From assembly GCA_964405685.1 (NCBI GenBank), contig CAYOOP010000004.1, forward strand, positions 124,001-188,000: a stretch of 64,000 nt of DNA, written 5' to 3'. Source of the stretch: CAYOOP01 sp964405685. Its GTDB lineage: Bacteria; Pseudomonadota; Alphaproteobacteria; Rickettsiales; SXRF01. The position numbers were made by a program, and so were the translations under genes. This document shows, piece after piece, positions 1 to 8,347 of the stretch (positions are counted from its first letter, which is position 1; the number at the start of each line of letters is the position of its first letter). The notes beneath the pieces are model-generated. The model did no database searches and was not told where the DNA came from. It saw only the letters and a program-made list of their open reading frames with translations.

Positions 1-692
1 CTTACACCATCGTCTGTCCCCGTAAACAGAAACGTCATTTGGTGATCGTTCACAAACGACGCGATATTTAAAGGCGTTGCCCCCGGTTTGGGTTGGTACG
101 AGAAATCCTGCAATTCATGTGCTTCGTCCATCAACACCAGTCCTCGGTATTGAGGCGACTTAGGATCAAGTGAAATCACACCTTCTTGCAGCATTTTGGG
201 GATGGATTGGTACGTGCCTACCAATACAGGAGCATGCTTTGCACGTTTTTTCTGCGCCATACTTTGATGGCTATCAAAAACCGCAACATCTTTGTCCTTA
301 ATTCCCAGTTCTTCATCGAGCTCTTTAAGGGTTTGTTGGTTTAAGTCTAGGCGTGGCGTTAATAGCAACACTTTGATAGCATCAGTATTATCCTTATAGC
401 CGTTCAAATTGGCAGCTACTTTCGCCAGCGTACCCATAATACGAGTTTTGCCGCTACCAGGCGATGATTCGATCATCGCTGCGTTCGTTTTACCCTTTTT
501 TGTCTGCAATTCATCTTCGGGAATGTCCTTCCCGAATGAATCAAATGACGCTCCTTCTTTAGCCCCCAGAAACTTAGCGACCGTATTGGCAACATCCACC
601 TGGTTCCAGCGCAGCGATTCATCCGCACTGGCAGCGCGGCTAGCTTTCTTTAAGCGGGTAACAAATGCTGTTTTAGGTGAAGGATGTATCAT
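1..692 (-). CDS. DEAH-box helicase paralogue, N-terminal part only (runs off left edge)
   Basis: The first ~230 codons of a superfamily 2 helicase are present; the rest lies beyond the left edge. The protein opens MIHPSPKTAFVTRLKK and is nearly identical to the N-terminus of the complete helicase next door (706-4116). It has the same Walker A (SPGSGKT), the DEAH box (LMDEAHEL) and the FTGTDDG segment. The ATG at 692 is 14 nt downstream of the neighbour's stop, so the two genes form a head-to-tail tandem pair and are probably co-transcribed. At DNA level 1-692 closely matches about 3425-4116, so this is a recent gene duplication. Whether this copy also carries the C-terminal repeats cannot be seen. 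Confidence 0.85.
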   Translation of the reverse strand, partial: MIHPSPKTAFVTRLKKASRAASADESLRWNQVDVANTVAKFLGAKEGASFDSFGKDIPEDELQTKKGKTNAAMIESSPGSGKTRIMGTLAKVAANLNGYKDNTDAIKVLLLTPRLDLNQQTLKELDEELGIKDKDVAVFDSHQSMAQKKRAKHAPVLVGTYQSIPKMLQEGVISLDPKSPQYRGLVLMDEAHELQDFSYQPKPGATPLNIASFVNDHQMTFLFTGTDDGV

Positions 693-705
693 AAAGTCAT
701 TTCCA

Positions 706-3700
706 CTATTTTTCCCCGCCAAGGCTACGTCCAGTGCGTTTGAGGTCGGCGCTGTCGGTTTTCAAAGAGCGTGGTTTGACTTGATCCGTATGATTTGTGG
801 CAGGCACCTTCTTCTTAGCAAGCATCTCGTACTGATTTTCTATGTCTGCTGCTATATCAGGATGAAGATAGCCTCTATGATTGAATGTTTTAATAATCTC
901 ATCCGCTGGAATTGCGGGTTTTCCCTCCAGTGTATAATACCCGCTCTTTTTGGCTTTCGAAGTTCTCAAATAGAAAAATGCAGCCTTTGAATGCATTTGT
1001 TCTGAATGTGGCAATGCTATGTATTCACGGCCATCTTCGGCGGTAGGAATACTTGCTGGACTTATTTTTTCATACCGCTTCTCCAGATCTGCAGCTACAT
1101 CCGGATGTATATACACTTCCTTATTATATTTCGCCGAGACTTGCTCAGAGGGCAGACTTAATTGGCCTTCCAAAACATAAGCACCATTTGTAATAGCATT
1201 TTTAATTTTATTCCTAAAGAAGGCATATTTCGGAATCTCATTCATTGAATGAGGTCCTTTTACATATTCACGGCCATCTGTAGTGGTTGGCACCTCTGTA
1301 CGCTTCTCGAGGGAAAAACGTTTCTCTATATCTTCCGCAACATCTGGATGAATATATTTTTTAGCATCATACGTAGCTGTAATCTTATCATATGGGACAT
1401 CTAACTTCCCTTTTACCTTATAACTTCCTGCAGTTTCAGAATCTTTAATTTTCTGGAAGAAAAAGTTATATTTTATCTTTTCTTTACTTGCAGTTGGTCC
1501 CTGTACATATTCTCGTCCATCTTCAGTAGTGGGTATGTCTGTGTATTTTTCGAGAGAAAATCTTTTCTCCAGATCATCCGCTACGTCGGGATGGATGTAT
1601 CTTGCCCTTTTACATTTAACGGCTATTTTATCGGATGGAATAGTCTGCTTACTCTCTAATTTATATCCTCCAGCTTTTATCGCTGATGCAACATTATCAT
1701 CGAAGAATCTTCGCTTAACCAATTCATGCCCGGGAGGCATTAGTACATATTCTTTTCCATCTTTAGTGGTAGGAATTTCTGTTACTTTTTCTGCTGCAAA
1801 TACTTTCTCTAGATCAGCAGCTACATCTGGATGAATATATTTTGTACGCCAGATTATCAACGCAATCTTATCGCTTGGAACTGCAGGTTTATCCTTAACA
1901 TTATAAGAACCGTTCGCCTGTGCAGCTTTGATTTTCTCGCTAAAAAACTTAGATTTGATATTATCATCGTGTGAGTTCGGTGCAGAAATATATTTACGCC
2001 CATCGTTGGTAACAGGAATTTCAGTTTGTTTTTCTGCAACAAAACGCTCCTCTAACCATGCCGCAACATCCGGGTGAATATATTTTCTTCGCTGGTATCC
2101 CGCTTTAATTTCATTCGCTTGGACAGAAATTCCTTTATCCGGCAGATGGAAGCCGTCTTTTTCCATGCTCCTTATTAAACCGGTATAAAATAGATACTTT
2201 ATCCCCTGATTGGCAGATGTTGGTGCTTCAATATAGTCTCGACCGTCATCAGTTTTAGGAATCTCAGTGTTTTTATTTCGCAAAAACCGAATTTCAAGAT
2301 CTGCTGCTACGTCTGGATGGATATACCCTTTTACTCCATGTATCATTCTAATCTTACCTAAGGGAACAGCTGATTTTTCTTCTATTGTATATTCCCCCTT
2401 CTCTTCTTCAGCTCTCTTAATCTCTTTGTAGAAGTAAGCATATTTCAATGTATCTTGATAATCAGGTCCTCTGACATAGTCTCTTCCATCTTCAGTCCTC
2501 GGAATTTCTTTTGCGGCTTCCGCCTCCCGTAGAGCCGCCTCATGCGCCTGACGCATAACCTCGGCGATGTGCATTTGTTCGCCGAAATCGAAATGGATAT
2601 GAACATCAAATTCATTGGACGGTTCAGAGCGGGGTTTCTTTTTTTCTTTCTCGCCTTCATTTTTTCCCCAGCCTTCATCATCTCCCAATTCTCTTGGTTT
2701 GATTCGAAGACCTTGCAACAAATCCGCCGCAGTGAGTAGGTTTACGGGTTCACCGTCTGGACCTATGGGACGATAACTCAGCAATAAGGCTTGCTTCTCG
2801 ATGCCGTACTTGTCTTTAAACCCCTTGCATTTACGTGTGCCGCGCGTGAAGATTTGCTCCATTTTAGCGAGCGCACGGGCGTTGCGATCGTGCATTTTCA
2901 AATCATGGATCACTGCCGTTTCTTGGTCATCGAAGCCGAATGTCAAAATTCTATCATTAAACAATGCGGTGATTATTCCAGCTTTATATTCACGCAAAAT
3001 CCGTTTGCGCTCGTCTTTACTGGTATCCGCATTGATATAATCTGCTTTGAGTGTTGTTAAGCCAAGTTCTTTGGCGCGTTTATTGTAGTATTTGGCGCCA
3101 TCTTCCCCAGCCTTTTTGCCATCGACGAAGAAAATAGATTTGTAGCGATTAAGTGGTCCCATGTAAGGTTCTTTGGCTGTCAGCTGCGTCTCCACAGCTG
3201 CCTCAATTACCTTGGGATGACCCGAAAAATATTCGAGTAATTCCTGATGGTGTTCCCCAGTATCTTTTTTGGCTTCATCAATATGCTCTTTCCAGTCCCG
3301 GGTCTTCACTCCAATGTCAACTAACCCAGGTTGAATGTACTCGCAGGTTAAATCTTCGTTATACGCTTTTACCAAACGCTTAGAATAAATGGTTGGGACT
3401 TTACCCCCAAAGTGACGTTGACTGACACCATCGTCTGTTCCCGTAAACAGAAACGTCATTTGGTGATCGTTCACGAACGACGCAATGTTTAGTGGCGTTG
3501 CACCCGGTTTGGGCTGATATGAAAAATCCTGCAATTCATGTGCTTCGTCCATCAGCACCAGGCCTCGATACTGAGGTGAGGAAGGATCGAGAGAAATCAC
3601 CCCTTCTTGCAGCATTTTAGTGAGAGATTGGTAGGTACCTACCAATACAGGAGCGCTGCCTGCGCGTTTTTTCTGGGCTATGCTTTGATTGCTATCAAAA

Positions 3701-4116
3701 ACTGCAACATCTTCATCCTTAATTCCCAACTCTTTATCAAGCTCTTTAAGGGTTTGCTGGTTTAGATCTAGACGCGGCGTCAATAACAATACTTTGATAG
3801 CATCGGCATTATCTTTATAGCCGTTCAGATTGGCGGCTACTTTTGCCAATACGCCCATGATACGGGTTTTACCGCTACCAGGCGACGATTCGATCATCGC
3901 CGCGTTCGTTTTACCCTTCTTAGTCTGCAATTCATTTTCGGGCACATCCCTACCGAATGAATCAAATGATGCTCCTTCTTTAGCCTCCAGAAACTTAACG
4001 GCCGTATTGGCAACATCCAGCTGATTCCAACGCAGTGAATCATCCGCACTAGCCGCACGGCTAGCCTTTTTTAAGCGCGTAATGAACGCCGTTTTAGGCG
4101 ATGAATGAGGTGTCAT
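706..4116 (-). CDS. DEAH-box helicase with seven ~80-residue C-terminal repeats
   Basis: 1136 residues. The SF2 helicase core has Walker A SPGSGKT at 78-84, the DEAH box at 190-193, TGTDD at 225-229 and a motif VI-like QIFTRGTR at 421-428, so an ATP-dependent nucleic-acid translocase is expected. A charged linker (about 475-535) follows, then seven tandem repeats (about 537-1104). Each has a first half 'IPxTxDGREYVxxP ... FF..KIK' and a second half 'IPSDKI ... KYIHPDVAADLEKRF'. I do not recognise the repeat; the layout recalls helicases with helicase-associated repeats, but the motif differs. No Shine-Dalgarno is evident before the ATG. Core function is firm; substrate and role are unknown. 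Confidence 0.85.
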   Translation of the reverse strand: MTPHSSPKTAFITRLKKASRAASADDSLRWNQLDVANTAVKFLEAKEGASFDSFGRDVPENELQTKKGKTNAAMIESSPGSGKTRIMGVLAKVAANLNGYKDNADAIKVLLLTPRLDLNQQTLKELDKELGIKDEDVAVFDSNQSIAQKKRAGSAPVLVGTYQSLTKMLQEGVISLDPSSPQYRGLVLMDEAHELQDFSYQPKPGATPLNIASFVNDHQMTFLFTGTDDGVSQRHFGGKVPTIYSKRLVKAYNEDLTCEYIQPGLVDIGVKTRDWKEHIDEAKKDTGEHHQELLEYFSGHPKVIEAAVETQLTAKEPYMGPLNRYKSIFFVDGKKAGEDGAKYYNKRAKELGLTTLKADYINADTSKDERKRILREYKAGIITALFNDRILTFGFDDQETAVIHDLKMHDRNARALAKMEQIFTRGTRKCKGFKDKYGIEKQALLLSYRPIGPDGEPVNLLTAADLLQGLRIKPRELGDDEGWGKNEGEKEKKKPRSEPSNEFDVHIHFDFGEQMHIAEVMRQAHEAALREAEAAKEIPRTEDGRDYVRGPDYQDTLKYAYFYKEIKRAEEEKGEYTIEEKSAVPLGKIRMIHGVKGYIHPDVAADLEIRFLRNKNTEIPKTDDGRDYIEAPTSANQGIKYLFYTGLIRSMEKDGFHLPDKGISVQANEIKAGYQRRKYIHPDVAAWLEERFVAEKQTEIPVTNDGRKYISAPNSHDDNIKSKFFSEKIKAAQANGSYNVKDKPAVPSDKIALIIWRTKYIHPDVAADLEKVFAAEKVTEIPTTKDGKEYVLMPPGHELVKRRFFDDNVASAIKAGGYKLESKQTIPSDKIAVKCKRARYIHPDVADDLEKRFSLEKYTDIPTTEDGREYVQGPTASKEKIKYNFFFQKIKDSETAGSYKVKGKLDVPYDKITATYDAKKYIHPDVAEDIEKRFSLEKRTEVPTTTDGREYVKGPHSMNEIPKYAFFRNKIKNAITNGAYVLEGQLSLPSEQVSAKYNKEVYIHPDVAADLEKRYEKISPASIPTAEDGREYIALPHSEQMHSKAAFFYLRTSKAKKSGYYTLEGKPAIPADEIIKTFNHRGYLHPDIAADIENQYEMLAKKKVPATNHTDQVKPRSLKTDSADLKRTGRSLGGEK
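804..2508 (-). repeat. Seven tandem ~240-bp coding repeats in the helicase gene
   Basis: Within the helicase gene a ~80-codon unit recurs seven times. The conserved landmarks are DGREYV (variants DGRDYV, DGRKYI, DGKEYV, DGREYI) and YIHPDVAADLE (variants YIHPDVADDLE, YIHPDVAEDIE, YLHPDIAADIE), spaced about 50 residues apart. Residues between the landmarks differ considerably, so these are old diverged repeats, not a fresh expansion. Boundaries are approximate. Confidence 0.85.
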
Positions 4117-4488
4117 AAGGCAGGAGCACTATGGGTTTCACAATACTCTAATATACCTAACAAATATTAAGATGAATGTTACACTTTCGAGAAGTTTTCT
4201 TATGGCAATTATATTTATATAATACAAATAGTTGCATCCCGATATACACTAGCCAAAAAGCGGAATACATAGCTTTGATTGCATTTGATTGAGGCTCACT
4301 CTAATATCTTCAAATCGACTTTCAGGGTACGCTTTCGGGTATCTGGGTAATTTGAACTCCTGGTTCTTGTTTCGAATCAAATGAGTTAGCGGAAAGCCTT
4401 GTCAGCGGCCCCCGCAACCAACCACAGAGCCAATCTTAGGGCGTTGGCGAAAACCACAAAATCTTCTGGTGCCGCATTTGAGGGGATA
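4117..4488. other. Intergenic region, no gene seen
   Basis: 372 bp separate the helicase start from the end of the kinase gene. The part next to the helicase (about 4140-4260) is A+T-rich and presumably holds its promoter, but no convincing -35/-10 pair stands out. No convincing coding frame, tRNA or terminator hairpin is visible. Confidence 0.5.
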
Positions 4489-6711
4489 TTACGTGGGCGT
4501 AAAAAATACCTCCACCCGTTTTGTTTCTGCTTTAATGGCGGTGAGCATTTCGAGTTTTTGAGTATCGTTATCCTCGAAATGGAACTCAGCGCGTTTACAG
4601 AGGTGGTGTAATTTCATCGCACCTAGATTACCTGATGAGCCTTTGAAGCGGTGGGCGGCGGATTTCCACGCCTCGTGTTTATCTGCACCCATGCTTTGTT
4701 CTAAGATGACAATCATCGCTTCCGCTTGTTCTAAAAACAAATCGGCGAGCGCTTTTTCTTCCGCGGGGTCACCATCGGTGAATAGGCGCAATTGTTCCAT
4801 ATCCACAGGCGCTTCTTCGGTTTCCTGCGGCGCGACTATTTCTGGTTTTTTGGCGGTGATGGTTGCCTTGTCGTCATCCAAAATGAACCACATTTGCAGC
4901 ACTTTTTTCAAATGTTCGGCACGTAGCGGCTTACTCAAATAATCATCCATACCCGCTTTCAAGCATTTCTCGCGGTCGCCCATCATGGCGTTGGCTGTCA
5001 TCGCAACAATAGGGGTGTGAAATGATGTGCCATCTTCAAGCAAACGCAATTTTTGCGTGGTTTGATAACCGTCGAGTTCAGGCATCTGGCAATCCATAAA
5101 AATCATATCGTAAATATGGGTGCGATATTTTTCGATGGCTTGCACACCATCTTCCGCAATGTCGATTTGCGTGAATCCGAACTTACGCAGCAGTTTTTCA
5201 GCGAACACGCGGTTGACATGATAGTCATCCACCAGCAGCACTTTAGCCTCACCGATAGGTTTACGATTTTCAACCGCCTGACACTGTATCACGCTCTCTT
5301 CCGTATGGCTGCTCACGTCTTTTGCTTCGGCGGGTTTACACGGAATCGCAAACCAGAAGGTTGAACCTTTGCCTTCTGCGCTTTCCACGCCGATTTCACC
5401 GCCCATGAGTTGCACAAGCTGTTTGGTGATGGCAAGGCCTAAGCCCGTGCCGCCATATTTGCGTGTAACGGTGCTATCTGCTTGCGTGAATTTCTCAAAG
5501 ATTTCGCTAAGTTTATTGGCAGGAATGCCCATGCCGGTATCTTCCACCGCGACATATAACCTGTCGCCACTGTCATTTTCCTGCACGCCTGCCTTGATGC
5601 GAACATGCCCGTGGCTCGTAAATTTAATCGCGTTGCCGACAAGGTTGATCATGATTTGGCGTACACGCCCCGGATCGCCCCAGAGATATGAAGGCACATC
5701 TGATTCGCTGCTTACAATCAGATCAACCCCTTTTTTCTCTGCTTGAGGACGCAGCAAGTTCCCCGTTTTATGCAGAGCGTCGATAAAGTTAAACGCGATA
5801 TTTTCCAACACCAGTGCGCCCGCCTCGATTTTCGAGAAATCAAGAATATCGTTAAGCAACATAAGTAGATTTTCGCCGGAGCTATTGATGGTAGACACCA
5901 GGTCCTTCTGCTCCGTGTCGAGTGACGTATCGGTAAGGAGTTGCGCCATACCAAGCACGCCGTTCATTGGGGTGCGTAATTCGTGCGACATGTTGGCCAG
6001 AAAATCACCTTTTGCTTTGTTGGCGGCCTCAGCTTTTTCAAGGCTTTCCTGCAAATCGCGTGCGGCGGCTTCTGTTTTGAGATTCGCACGTTTTAACTGA
6101 ATCATCGTGTCTTTAAACTCGCGATCAGTTTTCTTAAGTGCCGTAATATCGCGTTCAATCGCCGCAAAATGGGTAATGATACCGAAAGAATTTTTAATCG
6201 GCACGATGCTGATATCAAGCCAATACGGTACGCCAGTTTTACTATAGTTCAACAGCTCCCCATTAAAATCCGTGCCCTGCACAAGGGCTGTGCGAATGGC
6301 GATCAGCGTATCGGAATTTGTTTGCTCGCCCTGCAGAAATCGAGGTGATTGACCTATGGCTTCTTCCGCCGTGTAGCCGGAGACTTTTGTAAAAGCGTCA
6401 TTGACATAAATGATTTCTGGCCCCGGGTTGCTCACATCCGCTTTGGTAATAAGAATCGCATCGTTGGCGCTTTGGATGACTGTTTCCAGCAACATTGCAC
6501 GCTCACGAAATTCCGCGATCAAACGTAGTTGTGGACGGAACATAAACACCGTCATGGTCAGCAGAAAGGCAACCGATCCGACAAAAGCAATGTTGGACAT
6601 CCAATCAAACATCGAATTGGGAGGATCAAGGGCTACGTGGATAAGCGCCGTCACCGCAAGAACGCCAAGCGACACGTAAAACCACAAGACGTTGCGTTTT
6701 TCTTTGGTCAT
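4489..6711 (-). CDS. Hybrid sensor histidine kinase (PAS-HisKA-HATPase-REC-HPt)
   Basis: 740 residues from the ATG at 6711, chosen because AGAGG precedes it and a longer frame would run into the upstream gene. Order: two N-terminal membrane helices (about 10-60), a PAS domain (about 75-190), a coiled segment, HisKA with the H-box FLANMSHELRTPMNG, HATPase_c (DTGMGIP; GGTGLGLAI), a receiver domain (LLVDD; MDCQMPELDGYQ; LSKPL) and a C-terminal HPt domain with AAHRFKGSSGNLGA. It holds a complete His-Asp-His relay and can pass phosphate to an outside receiver. The two receiver proteins encoded just upstream in the same operon are obvious candidates. The signal is unknown. Confidence 0.93.
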   Translation of the reverse strand: MTKEKRNVLWFYVSLGVLAVTALIHVALDPPNSMFDWMSNIAFVGSVAFLLTMTVFMFRPQLRLIAEFRERAMLLETVIQSANDAILITKADVSNPGPEIIYVNDAFTKVSGYTAEEAIGQSPRFLQGEQTNSDTLIAIRTALVQGTDFNGELLNYSKTGVPYWLDISIVPIKNSFGIITHFAAIERDITALKKTDREFKDTMIQLKRANLKTEAAARDLQESLEKAEAANKAKGDFLANMSHELRTPMNGVLGMAQLLTDTSLDTEQKDLVSTINSSGENLLMLLNDILDFSKIEAGALVLENIAFNFIDALHKTGNLLRPQAEKKGVDLIVSSESDVPSYLWGDPGRVRQIMINLVGNAIKFTSHGHVRIKAGVQENDSGDRLYVAVEDTGMGIPANKLSEIFEKFTQADSTVTRKYGGTGLGLAITKQLVQLMGGEIGVESAEGKGSTFWFAIPCKPAEAKDVSSHTEESVIQCQAVENRKPIGEAKVLLVDDYHVNRVFAEKLLRKFGFTQIDIAEDGVQAIEKYRTHIYDMIFMDCQMPELDGYQTTQKLRLLEDGTSFHTPIVAMTANAMMGDREKCLKAGMDDYLSKPLRAEHLKKVLQMWFILDDDKATITAKKPEIVAPQETEEAPVDMEQLRLFTDGDPAEEKALADLFLEQAEAMIVILEQSMGADKHEAWKSAAHRFKGSSGNLGAMKLHHLCKRAEFHFEDNDTQKLEMLTAIKAETKRVEVFFTPT

Positions 6712-6721
6712 AAAGCCTCTT

Positions 6722-7195
6722 TTATGAACATGGTTTGTGGTGATGCACCGCACTACCACGAATATGGCTGCTTAAGTTTTCCCTGTTAAACGGTTTGGCG
6801 ACAAATCCAGACGCGCCTGCGTGCATGGCCTTGTCAACATTTTCCGAGCAGTGATTACTGCTGAACATCACTACATATGCGTCGGGGTCGCAAGCGATAA
6901 TTTGACGCAATACCGCAAACCCGCTGGCATCGGGCAACCCAATATCCAGAAACACCACATCCGGTGCATAAGCAAGATAGTCGGCAACGGCCTCGTGTGC
7001 ATTGACGGCGGTAATCAAAGCATAATTTTCCTTGAAGGTACCCGTGACAATGCGGCGTGTGAGAGGATCGTCTTCAACCACCATCACATGTTGTGGGTAT
7101 CGCCCTTTACGCCGCTGTTTTGCTTCAGCAAACACTTCCTTAAGTGATGAGATATCTCCGAAATCGTAAGCATCTGTGGTGTGAAGCGTAGACAT
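6722..7195 (-). CDS. Single-domain response regulator
   Basis: 157 residues. The ATG at 7195 (MSTLHTTDAYDF) follows AAGGAATAATGTT, a usable ribosome site. After ~35 extra residues comes one receiver domain: acidic pair VVEDD, phospho-acceptor Asp in VVFLDIGLPDASG, and the Lys of FVAKPFN. There is no output domain, so it should act by protein contact or as a phosphate shuttle. It lies between a second receiver protein and the hybrid kinase in one operon, 10 nt before the kinase start. Its receiver resembles that of the upstream protein, suggesting internal duplication. Confidence 0.9.
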   Translation of the reverse strand: MSTLHTTDAYDFGDISSLKEVFAEAKQRRKGRYPQHVMVVEDDPLTRRIVTGTFKENYALITAVNAHEAVADYLAYAPDVVFLDIGLPDASGFAVLRQIIACDPDAYVVMFSSNHCSENVDKAMHAGASGFVAKPFNRENLSSHIRGSAVHHHKPCS

Positions 7196-7199
7196 AACA

Positions 7200-8084
7200 T
7201 TATTCCTTTCCTTTTTGCGCGATGGTTGGGCAACGGTCGATGTACTGAAACAATTTCTCTTTGGTAAATGGCTTGGCGATAAAACCTTTGGCACCTTTGC
7301 TCATGGCTTGCATGATATTGTCACGGTCGGCATTGCCAGAAAGCATGATGACATAGGCATCAGGGTCCAGTTTCAGGATTTTTTCGAGCAATTCATGCCC
7401 CGTGACATCCGGCAAATTGATGTCGAGGAACAATAAATCTGGCGCGATGCGAGCATAAGTATCCAGCGCATAGGTCGCCTCACCAAGACCCGTAAGCGCA
7501 TATTGTTTTTGCAGTACGTTTTCCACCAAGCGGCGTGAAAACGCGTCATCCTCAATCATCATCAACTCAGGCTTTGCACGGCTCGTGCGACGATGTTTAA
7601 TATCGTCCGATTTGCCGTTTACGCCGCCGTTTAATATCGCCTGACGTTTGCGTTCTTGTTGTTGCTGCTCAAGCAATTTGCGTTTTGCTTCTTCGGCAAT
7701 GCGCGCGCACTCCAGTTTCTGCTCTACAATGGCGAGCAGCTTGTTTATCTGTAGCGATACTTCATAGAAACCCACCCACTCATCACCAACGGGTTTATTT
7801 AAGAGTCCGCCAATACTCAGGATAAACTCTTTCCCATCTTTGAGAGGGATGGTGGGTGCGAGGATGAAGATGTCTCCATCCCCGCATAGGTAAATATGTG
7901 CATCAATGGTTGGGAAATGACGCTGCGCCAATTCAAACAATTTTTCTTTGAAATCGTCCGTAACAAGATTGCTGCCGCTCAAATTAAAGAAAATGCAGCG
8001 CGAGGTTTTTGGATCAGCTTTGAGCGCTTCCAGCGCTTCGGCTAATTTGGGTTCCACATGTTCGTTTATAAGCAGCATAACCAT
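7200..8084 (-). CDS. Response regulator with novel N-terminal domain
   Basis: 294 residues. Residues 1-115 form a globular domain I do not recognise, with several hydrophobic strands and a C-G-D-G-D-I segment. About 120-155 is a Gln/Lys/Glu-rich coiled coil. From about 170 a receiver domain follows with MMIEDD, phospho-Asp in LLFLDINLPDVTG and Lys in FIAKPFT. No DNA-binding or enzyme output domain is visible. AGAAGGA precedes the start closely; an in-frame ATG two codons in is an alternative. First gene of a three-gene operon with a receiver protein and a hybrid HPt kinase, so a relay partner is likely. Confidence 0.85.
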   Translation of the reverse strand: MVMLLINEHVEPKLAEALEALKADPKTSRCIFFNLSGSNLVTDDFKEKLFELAQRHFPTIDAHIYLCGDGDIFILAPTIPLKDGKEFILSIGGLLNKPVGDEWVGFYEVSLQINKLLAIVEQKLECARIAEEAKRKLLEQQQQERKRQAILNGGVNGKSDDIKHRRTSRAKPELMMIEDDAFSRRLVENVLQKQYALTGLGEATYALDTYARIAPDLLFLDINLPDVTGHELLEKILKLDPDAYVIMLSGNADRDNIMQAMSKGAKGFIAKPFTKEKLFQYIDRCPTIAQKGKE

Positions 8085-8238
8085 TTTTCCTTCTATAAGT
8101 TCATTATCTCAAACTTTTCTTAGAAATCATAATCAAGCAATATCAATATGTTATTGTTATTCGTCGCACAATATTCTCAAAATAACGTTCGATTTTGAGA
8201 AATAAATATGTTATATTCTCATAATAATCCGATTTGGA

Positions 8239-8320
8239 GGTTTCATTTATTGCAACTTTCGAGTCGCAATAAATGAAACCAAAGCCGTTGCCGAAAGCGG
8301 CGGCTTTGCGCGGCAAAGCC
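8239..8320. repeat. Perfect inverted repeat followed by two mutually exclusive hairpins
   Basis: 8239-8253 and 8266-8280 are perfect 15-bp inverted copies around a 12-nt loop. Immediately downstream AAAGCCG (8281-8287) can pair with CGGCTTT (8301-8307), or GGCTTTG (8302-8308) can pair with CAAAGCC (8314-8320). The two stems share 8302-8307 and cannot form together. The block ends 27 nt before the ATG of the NtrC-like gene, so it would lie in its leader RNA. It could be an RNA switch or a palindromic repeat; the sequence alone does not decide. Confidence 0.7.
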
Positions 8321-8347
8321 AGCGTACTTAAACTAAAAAGGTAATTT

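Noticed and set aside
804..2508. Regular repeats that might be taken for a CRISPR array
   Set aside because: The unit is ~240 bp, coding and diverged. No short identical repeats with unique spacers occur.
4117..4488. tRNA gene in the intergenic region (a GTTTCGAATC string near 4368)
   Set aside because: No acceptor, anticodon or D arms can be fitted around it. No tRNA was seen anywhere in the window.
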